NCBI GenBank assembly: GCA_041639705.1
Contig: JBEQBT010000057.1
Coordinates: 1 to 15,150, forward strand
Direction: 5' to 3'
Source: JARDZI01 sp041639705
GTDB lineage: Bacteria; Bacillota; Clostridia; Clostridiales; Caloramatoraceae
Length of the DNA stretch: 15,150 nucleotides
The position numbers and the translations under genes are program-made. Numbering within the stretch: the first letter of the stretch is position 1; the number at the start of each line of letters is the position of its first letter. A model generated the notes under the pieces. It saw nothing but the letters and a program-made list of their open reading frames with translations, was not told the DNA's origin and ran no database searches. Of the stretch, positions 6,783 to 14,417 are shown piece after piece.

Positions 6783-9700
6783 ATGCAAAAAATTGCTAAA
6801 AAACTTAGCTTAGTAATGGTTGCACTTTTAACAGTGTTTACAGCACTAAGCTACATGCCAGCAAAAGCAGCAGTAGTCGTACCAAAGGTACAATATGTTT
6901 CATCGCCTAAGCTTGAGTACACTGCTGGGGACAGAGTACAATTTAACTTAAACGCACCAAACTATGGTGGAAGAGTACAGTACAGAGTTGTTCTTTGGGA
7001 CAACAATAACAAACAAATGAGGGATCTATGGCCAACAGGTGATAGATACTACACAAATTGGATGCCATATGGTAATGAAACATTTACTCTTGGATGGCCA
7101 ATATCAGAGCCAGGTACTTACAGAATCACAATCTATGCTAAGAGAGCAGGAGTAGCAAATAACAAAACAGCTCTAAAAGGACAAAACAGTGATAGCTACA
7201 TGGAATCAGCAGCTTTCGTAGTAAAGTCAGCAACAGCAACTGTTGAATCAATAGCACCAGTAGCTAATGTAGCTGTAGAGCAGGGAACTACTCCAGTTCT
7301 ACCAACAGATGTTACTCTTAACATGAGTGACAAAACTACTAAGACTGCTAAGGTAACTTGGGCAGCAGTAGATACAAGCAAAGTTGGAACTGTAGCTGTT
7401 GAAGGTACAGTAGTAGGAACTGACAAGAAAGCAACTGTAAATGTAGTAGTATCAGCAGAAGGATTTACAGTAAGTTCAGTAGCTGCTATTGCAAACAACA
7501 AAGTAAATGTTAGCTTTCAGGATGCAATTAAATTTGTTCCAAGTACAAGCAAATTTGTTGTTAAAGATGCTGCAGCTAAAGTTGTAAATGTTAAATCAGC
7601 AGTTTTAAACGCAGATGGAAAAACTGTAACATTAACTACAGATGCATTAACTGCATATGCAGTATATACAGTAACAGCAGGAGACGTAACTAAGACATTT
7701 GTTGCACTTCCTGCAGATAGTGTAAAACCAACAGCATCAGCAGTTGTTACATCAAACAATGAAGTAACAGTAACATTCAGTGAAGTAGTAAATAAAACAT
7801 TAGCTGAAAATGTTGCTAACTATACAATTGACAACAATCTTTCAGTATTAAAGGCTGAATTAGATTCAACTGGAAAGGTAGTTACACTTACAACATCATC
7901 ACAGGCTGTAGGAACTATCTACAAGGTAACTGTTCAAAATGTTGCTGATTTATCAGACAACCTAATGGACAAATATGAAGTACTGTTTGGTGGAATGGCT
8001 AAGGATACAACAAAGCCAGCAGCTCCAACAGCAGTTGTAACAGGAAACACAACAGTTCAAGTAACTTTTAATGAAGCAGTAGATAAGACATTAGCTGAAA
8101 ATATTGCTAACTACGCAATTGACAACAGCTTAGTAGTATTAAAAGCTGAATTAGACAGTGATGTAAATAGTGGAACATACATGAAAAAAGTAACATTAAC
8201 AACATCAGCTCAGACAGTAGGAACAATCTACAAGGTAACAGTACAGAACGTAGCTGACGTAGCAGGAAATGTAATGGATAAGTTTGAAGGCTTATTTGGT
8301 GGAATGTCAAAGGACACAACAAAACCAGCAGCTCCATCAGTAGTTTCATCTGCTAACAACAAGGTAACTGTAGTATTTGCAGAAGATATGGACAAGCTAA
8401 CTGCAGAAAACATAGCTAACTACACTGTAGATAATGGTTTAGTAGTTGTTAAGGCAGAGCTTGGTACAAACAAGAGAACAGTAACATTAACAACATCAGC
8501 TCAGACTGTAGGAACACTCTATAAAGCAACAGTACAGAACGTGGCTGACATTGCTGGAAATGTAATGGATAAATATGAAGGTTTATTTGCTGGAATGGCT
8601 AAGGACACAACAGCTCCAGTAGTAAACTCAGTAGTTGCAGCAGCAAATACTGTAACAATTACTTATAGCGAAAAGGTTGACAAGGATTCAGCAACTAATG
8701 TATTAAACTATGTATTTGATGGTTCATTAGGTTATGCAACAAAGGCAACATTAGATACAGATGCAACAGGTACAATAGTAACATTAACAACAGCAGCACA
8801 AACTCCAGGAAAGATTTACAATGTAACAATTAATGGAGTTAGAGACCTTGCTGGAAATACTGTAACTGCAGATACTAAGAAAGCATTAGTAGGAGTAGGA
8901 TCAGTATCAACTTCAGCAGTAAATGTACAAACTATTTCAATAGTTAACGAAAACACTTTAGATGTAGTATTTGACAAGGAACTTACAACAACAGATGTAA
9001 CTAACCTTGTAATAAAAATTAACAAAGACAATGGTGCAGCTTATGCAGAACCAACAGGACTTGCATATAGCAAGGTTCAACAGGCTAACAAAGCTGTAGT
9101 AAGAATTCAATTCAAGACAACTGCTTCAACAAGCCCAGCATTATTTGCTGCAGGACATGTTTATGAAGCAACAGTAACTGGTGTAGCTAACCTGGTTATA
9201 GCAGATAGTGCTAACGTTAAGAACTTTGCTGGAACTAATGTTACTAACCCAGCACCATATGTTGCAGCTGCAACAGCTCTTAACAAGACAGCTGTAAAGG
9301 TAGTATTTAGTGAACCAGTAACAAATGTAACAGCAGCATCATTTGCAATAGACAATGGAATCACTGTTACAGGTGTATCTGTTGCAGCAGGTGACAAGGT
9401 TACAGAAGCTACACTATACCTAAATCAAGCTCTTGCAGATTCAACTGTTTACACAATGACATTTAGTGGAGCAGTTGCTAGTGTTAAGGACGCTGCAGGA
9501 TATGTTGATATGAAGATTTTAAATGCAGATACAACAGTTTACAATGTTAAATTCGCAGGAATTAACGTAGTTAATGCTGCTCCAAAGATGGTAGCAGTTA
9601 TACCAGTAGACAAGTATAACTTTGACATCATATTCAGTGAACCAGTAGTTAATGCAGCAACAGCAACTTATACAGTAACAAAGACATCAGGAACAGGTTT

Positions 9701-10220
9701 AGACCTTAAATTAACTGGTGAGACTTATGTATTATCAGAAGATGGAACTAAATTAAGTGTAAAACTTGACTCAGTTGTTGATGCTTTAGTATCAGGAACT
9801 GTATATGAGTTAGTTTATACAGGATCAATAGTAGACAAACAAGGTCTTGCATATGACACTACAGTTGGTGCTAATAAAGTAAATTTTGCTGGACTTGATA
9901 CAGTAAATTCACTGCCAGAAATAGCAGCAGTAGAGGCAGTAGTAGGAGCATCAGACACGACTATCACAGTAGTATTCAGCGAAGAAATCACTGGATATAC
10001 TACAAATGCTAATTTCTTTGACATAACTGTAGAGGGAACACCAGTTACTCTTACAGCAGGAACAATTGCAGCAGACAATAAGACTATAACATTAACTGTT
10101 CCAAAAGTAGCAGTTGGCAAAGCAGGAAGCATTAAGATTAATGCAGATGGAGCAGCAGCTATAGTAGATGCTAATAACCAAGCTCCAAAGACAGATGCAG
10201 TAGCATTTGGTACAAAGTAA
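6783..10220 (+). CDS. S-layer-like secreted Ig-repeat protein, probably abundant
   Basis: This 1145-residue exported protein starts at ATG 6783, with AGGAGGAGGAG at 6767-6777. The signal peptide has a KIAKK head, a hydrophobic core, and cleavage near A-K-A (residue ~28). Residues ~35-147 are the shared module (VQYRVVLWDN, DRYYTNWMP, YRITIYAKRAG, KTALKGQNSDSY). Residues ~150-224 are a Big_4 domain (VTWAAVDTSKVGT). Residues 228-308 resemble a degenerate Ig repeat. About eight SbsA/Big_5-like repeats follow. The first four, starting at residues 312, 408, 511 and 608, are near copies linked by G-M-x-K-D-T-T-x-P; later ones start near 715, 823, 932 and 1043. Alanine, valine and threonine dominate and codon choice is narrow (GCA, GTA, ACA), unlike neighbouring genes, as expected for heavy expression. 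No SLH, CWB2, LPXTG or C-terminal membrane segment is visible. The role as main surface-array protein is inferred. Confidence 0.85.
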   Translation: MQKIAKKLSLVMVALLTVFTALSYMPAKAAVVVPKVQYVSSPKLEYTAGDRVQFNLNAPNYGGRVQYRVVLWDNNNKQMRDLWPTGDRYYTNWMPYGNETFTLGWPISEPGTYRITIYAKRAGVANNKTALKGQNSDSYMESAAFVVKSATATVESIAPVANVAVEQGTTPVLPTDVTLNMSDKTTKTAKVTWAAVDTSKVGTVAVEGTVVGTDKKATVNVVVSAEGFTVSSVAAIANNKVNVSFQDAIKFVPSTSKFVVKDAAAKVVNVKSAVLNADGKTVTLTTDALTAYAVYTVTAGDVTKTFVALPADSVKPTASAVVTSNNEVTVTFSEVVNKTLAENVANYTIDNNLSVLKAELDSTGKVVTLTTSSQAVGTIYKVTVQNVADLSDNLMDKYEVLFGGMAKDTTKPAAPTAVVTGNTTVQVTFNEAVDKTLAENIANYAIDNSLVVLKAELDSDVNSGTYMKKVTLTTSAQTVGTIYKVTVQNVADVAGNVMDKFEGLFGGMSKDTTKPAAPSVVSSANNKVTVVFAEDMDKLTAENIANYTVDNGLVVVKAELGTNKRTVTLTTSAQTVGTLYKATVQNVADIAGNVMDKYEGLFAGMAKDTTAPVVNSVVAAANTVTITYSEKVDKDSATNVLNYVFDGSLGYATKATLDTDATGTIVTLTTAAQTPGKIYNVTINGVRDLAGNTVTADTKKALVGVGSVSTSAVNVQTISIVNENTLDVVFDKELTTTDVTNLVIKINKDNGAAYAEPTGLAYSKVQQANKAVVRIQFKTTASTSPALFAAGHVYEATVTGVANLVIADSANVKNFAGTNVTNPAPYVAAATALNKTAVKVVFSEPVTNVTAASFAIDNGITVTGVSVAAGDKVTEATLYLNQALADSTVYTMTFSGAVASVKDAAGYVDMKILNADTTVYNVKFAGINVVNAAPKMVAVIPVDKYNFDIIFSEPVVNAATATYTVTKTSGTGLDLKLTGETYVLSEDGTKLSVKLDSVVDALVSGTVYELVYTGSIVDKQGLAYDTTVGANKVNFAGLDTVNSLPEIAAVEAVVGASDTTITVVFSEEITGYTTNANFFDITVEGTPVTLTAGTIAADNKTITLTVPKVAVGKAGSIKINADGAAAIVDANNQAPKTDAVAFGTK
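7881..8597 (+). repeat. Three tandem DNA repeats inside the S-layer-like gene
   Basis: The segments starting at 7881, 8190 and 8481 (each ~117 bases, spaced 309 and 291 bases apart) encode V-T-L-T-T-S followed by a V-G-T-x-Y-K-x-T-V-Q-N-V-A-D strand and end in G-G-M or A-G-M. The second and third are similar even at silent positions, which suggests recent duplication or recombination between repeats. The second unit carries extra residues (D-V-N-S-G-T-Y-M-K-K). Confidence 0.75.
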
Positions 10221-10240
10221 GATAATTTAAGATTAGTTTA

Positions 10241-10275
10241 AAGAGGTCTGAGAGAAATCTCAGGCCTCTTTTGTT
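10241..10275 (+). terminator. Intrinsic terminator after the S-layer-like gene
   Basis: A 13-bp stem (10241-10253 with 10258-10270, one G-T pair) is capped by a GAAA loop and followed by TTGTTG. It lies 20 bases past the stop codon. Confidence 0.88.
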
Positions 10276-10294
10276 GTGTCAAAGTTGCACATCA

Positions 10295-10366
10295 TGTCAC
10301 CCTAAACATAGTGAAGGGGCTTAATGCGCACCTTAGGGAAAGATTGGACCCTACGCTCAGAATTAT
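10295..10366. repeat. Palindromic intergenic repeat, copy 1 (degenerate)
   Basis: The left arm TGTCACCCTAAACATAGTG (from 10295) is opposed by a right arm ending at 10366. The reverse complement of that right arm begins GATAATTCTGAGCGTAGGG. Both arms resemble the TGTCAT-CTGAGCGTAGTGAAGGATC type of dispersed palindrome seen between genes in many clostridia and other bacteria. That comparison is from memory. Confidence 0.55.
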
Positions 10367-10401
10367 CACGCGCTGCAGCACCACAATAAATGGAAGTAGC
10401 C

Positions 10402-10472
10402 TGTCATTCTGAAGGTCGTGAAAAATCTTTCAGAAGATGCCTATAAGATCCTTCACTGCGTTCAGGATGATA
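10402..10472. repeat. Palindromic intergenic repeat, copy 2
   Basis: The arm at 10402-10430 (TGTCATTCTGAAGGTCGTG at its start) is an imperfect inverted copy of 10444-10472, whose reverse complement begins TATCATCCTGAACGCAGTG. The pair would fold as a long stem with a ~13-base centre. It is the same family as the element at 10295-10366, 35 bases away. It has no coding capacity and could be REP-like or MITE-like. Confidence 0.7.
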
Positions 10473-10739
10473 TTGATACTGGCAGTGGCTTTCATATCAA
10501 TCCTATTGAGAAAAGAATATACATCCTAAGAATGAAGTTGAAAATAATTTAATATATTTTACAATAATGGGAACCTAATACAGTTTATGTATGTCAAATA
10601 TATTGAAAGAGCCATTAAACAAGAAGAGTTTTAAATGGTTATGACAAATATATAGGGTTCACGAAGGATTCAGAAGTTTAGCTGGGCTTTGTTTTTAATT
10701 AGTTGGGGATGATTTTATTCATCTTATAGAATTATTAAT
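10473..10739. other. Upstream region of the 10756 gene
   Basis: No gene or strong hairpin is seen. A weak promoter candidate is TTGGGG at 10703-10708 with TATAGA at 10725-10730 (16-base spacer). It would leave a leader of only about 20 bases, so the true promoter may be elsewhere. Confidence 0.3.
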
Positions 10740-10755
10740 AGGAGGAGGAAAAAAA

Positions 10756-13320
10756 TTGAAGAGGACCAAGAAATTATTGAGTATGGTTTTAGCTTTTTCA
10801 CTAACATTGTTTACACTTATAAGCTATTTACCAATGGGAACAGCATATGCAAAGGATAATGTTCCAAAGATTAAGTTTGTTACTCAGCCAAAGGCTCAAT
10901 ATACTGTGGGTGAAAGGATAACCTTTAATATTTCTGCACCAAATTATGGTGGAAAAGTACAGTATAGAGCCGTGCTTTGGAATGACACTAAAAAGTCTTC
11001 CGAAGATATGTGGAATTCCAGCAATGGTTACCCAAGTAGGTATTACACAAAATGGCAGCCACATGGGTCCAAAGTATTCACATTTAGCTGGATAATAAAT
11101 GAGCCAGGAACCTACAGAATTACAGTTTATGCAAAAAGAGCAGGTATAGGTAATAACAAAACTGCACTTAAGGGCAAAAATAGTGACAGCTATATTGAAT
11201 CTGATTCCTTCGTAGTATTACCAAAAGCAGCAGCAGTCTCATCAATACTTCCCCTAAATGATGTTACTGTGCGTCAGGGCGAGAAACCATCCCTTCCCTC
11301 AAAGGTAAAGGCTCTATTGAACAATGGATCCCAAATAGAACTTAAGGTAACCTGGGATAAAGTTGATACCTCAAAGATTGGAGTCTTCACACTAGAGGGA
11401 AAAGTAGAGGGAACAACCAAGAAGGCCTATTTAAAGTTAATTGTAACATCCCTCATAACACTTAATATTCATAATGTAACTTCTTTAAATAATAATCTGG
11501 TAAGTATTACTTTAAAGGACGGTATAAATTACACTCCTGAGGCTTCAAGATTTAGCTTAAAGAATTTTGATAATCAACCTGTAAGTATACAGTCTGTAAG
11601 TCTGTTATCTGATAAAAAAACACTGCTTTTATCAACGGGGTACATGAGTATTAACAGCTGGTATAGTCTCACTGTTGATAACAAAGTCTATAATTTTATA
11701 GCTGCTCAGGGAAGTAATATAATTCTAAGTGCTCAAAATAAAGAAGTTGCTGTTGGTTCCTCAGTACAGTCCGAGGTGATTAAATACCCGTCAGATGTAA
11801 CCCTATATTATTTGTCAAATAATCCGAATATAGCATCAGTTAATCAGAGTACAGGGCTTATTACAGGAGTATCCGCAGGCAAAGCTACTATTACCGTATA
11901 TGCAAGTAAGCCCGAATATAGCATGATAAGTACCACATTCACTGTAACTGTAAGTGGACAGAATGGCATGTATGTGAATGCACAGAATATGGAGCTAGAG
12001 GTTGGCACACAAGGGGTACCACAAATAGCAAAGTATCCTGAGGACATGACACTTTACTTCGCATCAAATAATAATAATATAGCCACTGTTAACATAAATA
12101 CTGGCGTTGTAACAGGCGTTTCTACTGGAACTGCTACAATTACCATATACGGAGTTAGGGCTGGATATGCTGGAATAAACACTACTTTTACAGTAAAAGT
12201 AAGGGAACAGTCATTAGCCATAAGTGCATATCCTGGGATTTTAAAGGAATCAACTAGTAATGACGGAAGCCTTGAGTCTGGAGTTTTAGCTGTAACATTA
12301 AATAGTGGATCATTTATTCCATGGGATTTGGATCATTATGTACTTGTTAATAATCTTCCCTATGGTATGAGTTATACTGTAACCCCTATTAATAGTACTA
12401 AGCTTAGTGTAACAATAACAGGAAAAGCGGTGTCCCATACAAATGATATAAATATAAATATTACCCTTTTGAAGGACGCTGTATATGGAGCTACTAAAAA
12501 CTTGATAACTAATAATGTATTGCTGGATTTCAACTACGGAACAGCTCCAGCTGCTCCAACCAATCCCCTTGTAAATGACATTGCTAATAGTTTTGGATGG
12601 ACTGTAGTTCCTGGATATAACAGTTATTCATATTATGAATATAGCACAAACAAAGGAGTAACCTGGAGAAACAGCACAGCAAACCCCCAGCCAGTTGGAG
12701 ATTATAACTTCCCAGCAGGAACTGTTCAAGTAAGGTTAAAAGCTACGGGAGATGCACCAGCAGGAAGTGTATTAGTATCTGACAAACAATTTTTACAAGT
12801 AGAAACTGTATTATACGACAATGGTTATGGATTTGATGCAAAAAATATAGGAACAAAGTTAACAGGAGTAACAGCAACACCCTTAGGGGATAAGGTAACA
12901 TTTTATGGACAGTTAAGGATTACAGAATTGGATAAAAATTATCGTAAACCAAACCATCCTGACTATGATTGGGCAGAAAATCTAGCCTGGATTACCTTTT
13001 ATGTTTTGGTACCAGATGGAGCAACCCATGTGTATTCTCCTACAAGTACAGTCCCGGGAGGGTTAGTAGTATTAAACTCGGGCCATCCTGATGGAGAAGT
13101 TGTAAATATAAACGGAGCAAGGTATTTAAGAGTTGTGGGACAATTTGCCAACAAGGTGAATGGAAAGTGGACCGTAACAGAGGGTTCTGCAATAGATGGA
13201 AAGTCAGTATTTAATATTCTCTTTGGTAAAATGGTAAACGGTGCATTTACCCAATTGGGGGATGTTATTACGCTAACATACGTTTATGACTCCACATTTA
13301 AAGTAGAGAAGCTTCAATAA
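10756..13320 (+). CDS. Secreted multi-domain surface protein (shared module, Big_4, two Big_2-like repeats, unknown C-terminal domain)
   Basis: This is an 854-residue exported protein. The start is TTG 10756, 7 bases after AGGAGGAGG (10740-10748); the frame opens into a signal peptide cleaved near T-A-Y-A (residue ~32) and similar to that of the 6783 product. Domains: residues ~36-154, the shared module (VQYRAVLWND, RYYTKWQPHG, YRITVYAKRAG, KTALKGKNSDSY); ~158-230, Big_4 (VTWDKVDTSKIG); ~235-315, a degenerate Ig-like region; ~319-398 and ~399-482, two tandem Big_2-like repeats (S-N-N-x-N-I-A-x-V-N followed by T-G-x-x-T-G-V-S). Residues ~483-592 look like an unnamed beta domain (LPYGMSYTVTP). 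Residues ~594-678 resemble DUF4073-type modules (YYEYSTNKGVTW, VQVRLKATGDAPAGS). Residues ~679-854 are a domain I do not recognise. No known wall anchor or catalytic motif is seen. An adhesin or accessory surface-layer role is inferred. Confidence 0.85.
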   Translation: MKRTKKLLSMVLAFSLTLFTLISYLPMGTAYAKDNVPKIKFVTQPKAQYTVGERITFNISAPNYGGKVQYRAVLWNDTKKSSEDMWNSSNGYPSRYYTKWQPHGSKVFTFSWIINEPGTYRITVYAKRAGIGNNKTALKGKNSDSYIESDSFVVLPKAAAVSSILPLNDVTVRQGEKPSLPSKVKALLNNGSQIELKVTWDKVDTSKIGVFTLEGKVEGTTKKAYLKLIVTSLITLNIHNVTSLNNNLVSITLKDGINYTPEASRFSLKNFDNQPVSIQSVSLLSDKKTLLLSTGYMSINSWYSLTVDNKVYNFIAAQGSNIILSAQNKEVAVGSSVQSEVIKYPSDVTLYYLSNNPNIASVNQSTGLITGVSAGKATITVYASKPEYSMISTTFTVTVSGQNGMYVNAQNMELEVGTQGVPQIAKYPEDMTLYFASNNNNIATVNINTGVVTGVSTGTATITIYGVRAGYAGINTTFTVKVREQSLAISAYPGILKESTSNDGSLESGVLAVTLNSGSFIPWDLDHYVLVNNLPYGMSYTVTPINSTKLSVTITGKAVSHTNDININITLLKDAVYGATKNLITNNVLLDFNYGTAPAAPTNPLVNDIANSFGWTVVPGYNSYSYYEYSTNKGVTWRNSTANPQPVGDYNFPAGTVQVRLKATGDAPAGSVLVSDKQFLQVETVLYDNGYGFDAKNIGTKLTGVTATPLGDKVTFYGQLRITELDKNYRKPNHPDYDWAENLAWITFYVLVPDGATHVYSPTSTVPGGLVVLNSGHPDGEVVNINGARYLRVVGQFANKVNGKWTVTEGSAIDGKSVFNILFGKMVNGAFTQLGDVITLTYVYDSTFKVEKLQ

Positions 13321-13330
13321 TAGAATAGTA

Positions 13331-13372
13331 ATAAAGGGGATTGTCAAAAAATAAGACGGTCCCTTTATTTTA
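13331..13372 (+). terminator. Predicted terminator after the 10756 gene
   Basis: An ATAAAGGGG arm at 13331-13339 pairs with 13360-13368, and a bulged inner stem continues it (GTC 13343-13345 with GAC 13355-13357). The loop is A-rich and the 3' side runs into TTTATTTTATTT. Confidence 0.75.
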
Positions 13373-13555
13373 TTTAATATGTACAAAAAGGATCTAAATT
13401 CATACAAATAATTAGCTTTTATTTGCCCAAGTATGTTATAAATAATCTATTTCGAAATAATTCATAATAATGTAATTATTATTACTTAATTTATTATGAT
13501 AATATTTATTTGATTACATGAATAATTTAAAGAAGCTAGTTTAAGAGGAGTTATT

Positions 13556-13669
13556 ATGAAGAAAATAAAGATAAATAAAAAGACAATTATAGTTAGTTTT
13601 TTAGAAGTTGCAGTAGCTACAGTATTTATGGTTAGAACTTTTTCCGCAGGGAAAGAAACTGTTGCTTGA
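13556..13669 (+). pseudogene. N-terminal fragment of a decayed paralogue of the 941-4321 gene
   Basis: ATG 13556 has GAGGAG at 13545-13550, 5 bases upstream, and opens a 37-codon frame with a basic head and a hydrophobic stretch like a signal peptide (probable cleavage F-S-A, residue ~31). It stops at TGA 13667-13669. From about 13650 the homology continues in a different frame, at a point equal to roughly 330 residues into the paralogue. The shared module, both Big_4 domains and part of the first Ig repeat are therefore deleted, and the junction is out of frame. The start signals look functional, but the product would be only a short exported peptide. Confidence 0.65.
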
Positions 13670-14417
13670 TAGCAAGAGCGTTGTGCTTTCAGTTTCAACA
13701 ATTAATTTTGGATTGGAGAACATGGGAAGATATACTCTGGTTGTTGAGGGTGTTAAAGACTTAAATGGTAACATAATCGAAAAAAGTATAAAGGACATTA
13801 CACCAGAGGATTCAAAGGTTCCTGAGATATTAAATCTATCTGCTGTGGGACCATACAATATTTTAATTGAGTTTTCTGAACCAATAAAGAATACTACATC
13901 AAAAACTGTAGAAATAAAATTAGGTAGTACAGTTATAAGCTCCAGCCCAATTCTTTCAGGATTTGAAACAAATCAAATAAATATTGGGCTATCTAATGCA
14001 ATGGTGGAAAACAGTAAATATGATGTGAAAGTTAAAGGATTTACAGACTTTGCTTCACGTCAAATAATTACAAAAACATACCAGCTTACATATAAAAAGA
14101 ATATTGAACCCGTTGTGGCAAAGATTGAAAAAGTGGACCCAGCCTATGTAATTCTATCATTTAATAAACCAGTTAGGGGTTTGACAAAGGATAATTTCTA
14201 TTATGGTGATTCAAGTAAGAAGGCAATAGGAATATATAGTGATTTTAAAATGACAAAGACTGTTGTGCCGTCACAATCTTTAGATTTAGTTTGGGTTAAA
14301 TTTTATGATTCCATATTGAAGGCTGGAAATACCATAGGCGACACCCAGAGGGAATTAAGTATTTTGGCAATGGTTAATGGATATGACCTGTTTGTTAGGG
14401 ATGTTAAGGATTTATGA
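13662..14417 (+). pseudogene. Middle fragment of the decayed Ig-repeat paralogue
   Basis: Homology to the 1604-4321 product starts with the segment LLLDSKSVVLSV and passes through YTLVVEGVKDLNGNIIEKS, then TPED, FSEPIKNT, VDPAYVILSF and VWVKFYDS. This covers about two and a half Ig repeats. Near 14365-14375 the match jumps from the R-L-I-F-T region of the paralogue to S-G-Y-N-V-F-V, an in-frame loss of about 200 residues. The frame then ends at TGA 14415-14417 because of one extra base in the TTT run at 14411-14413; removing one T restores the match (V-K-D-Y-D-N-K-L-T-G). TTG 13662 is only the first possible codon of the frame and has no ribosome binding site. Confidence 0.75.

Noticed and set aside
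8107..8349. Minus-strand frames inside the S-layer-like gene (also 7196-7501, 7517-7759, 9161-9397, 9815-10132)
   Set aside because: Repetitive GCA/GTA/ACA codons leave the opposite strand free of stops; the products are low-complexity shadows without start signals.
10295..10472. CRISPR-like array
   Set aside because: The units are inverted palindromes, only two in number, without regular direct repeats and spacers.
13430..13510. Operator or sporulation site around the ATTTCGAAAT palindrome and AT-rich inverted repeats
   Set aside because: Short palindromes are expected in such AT-rich sequence and no promoter is clear beside them.
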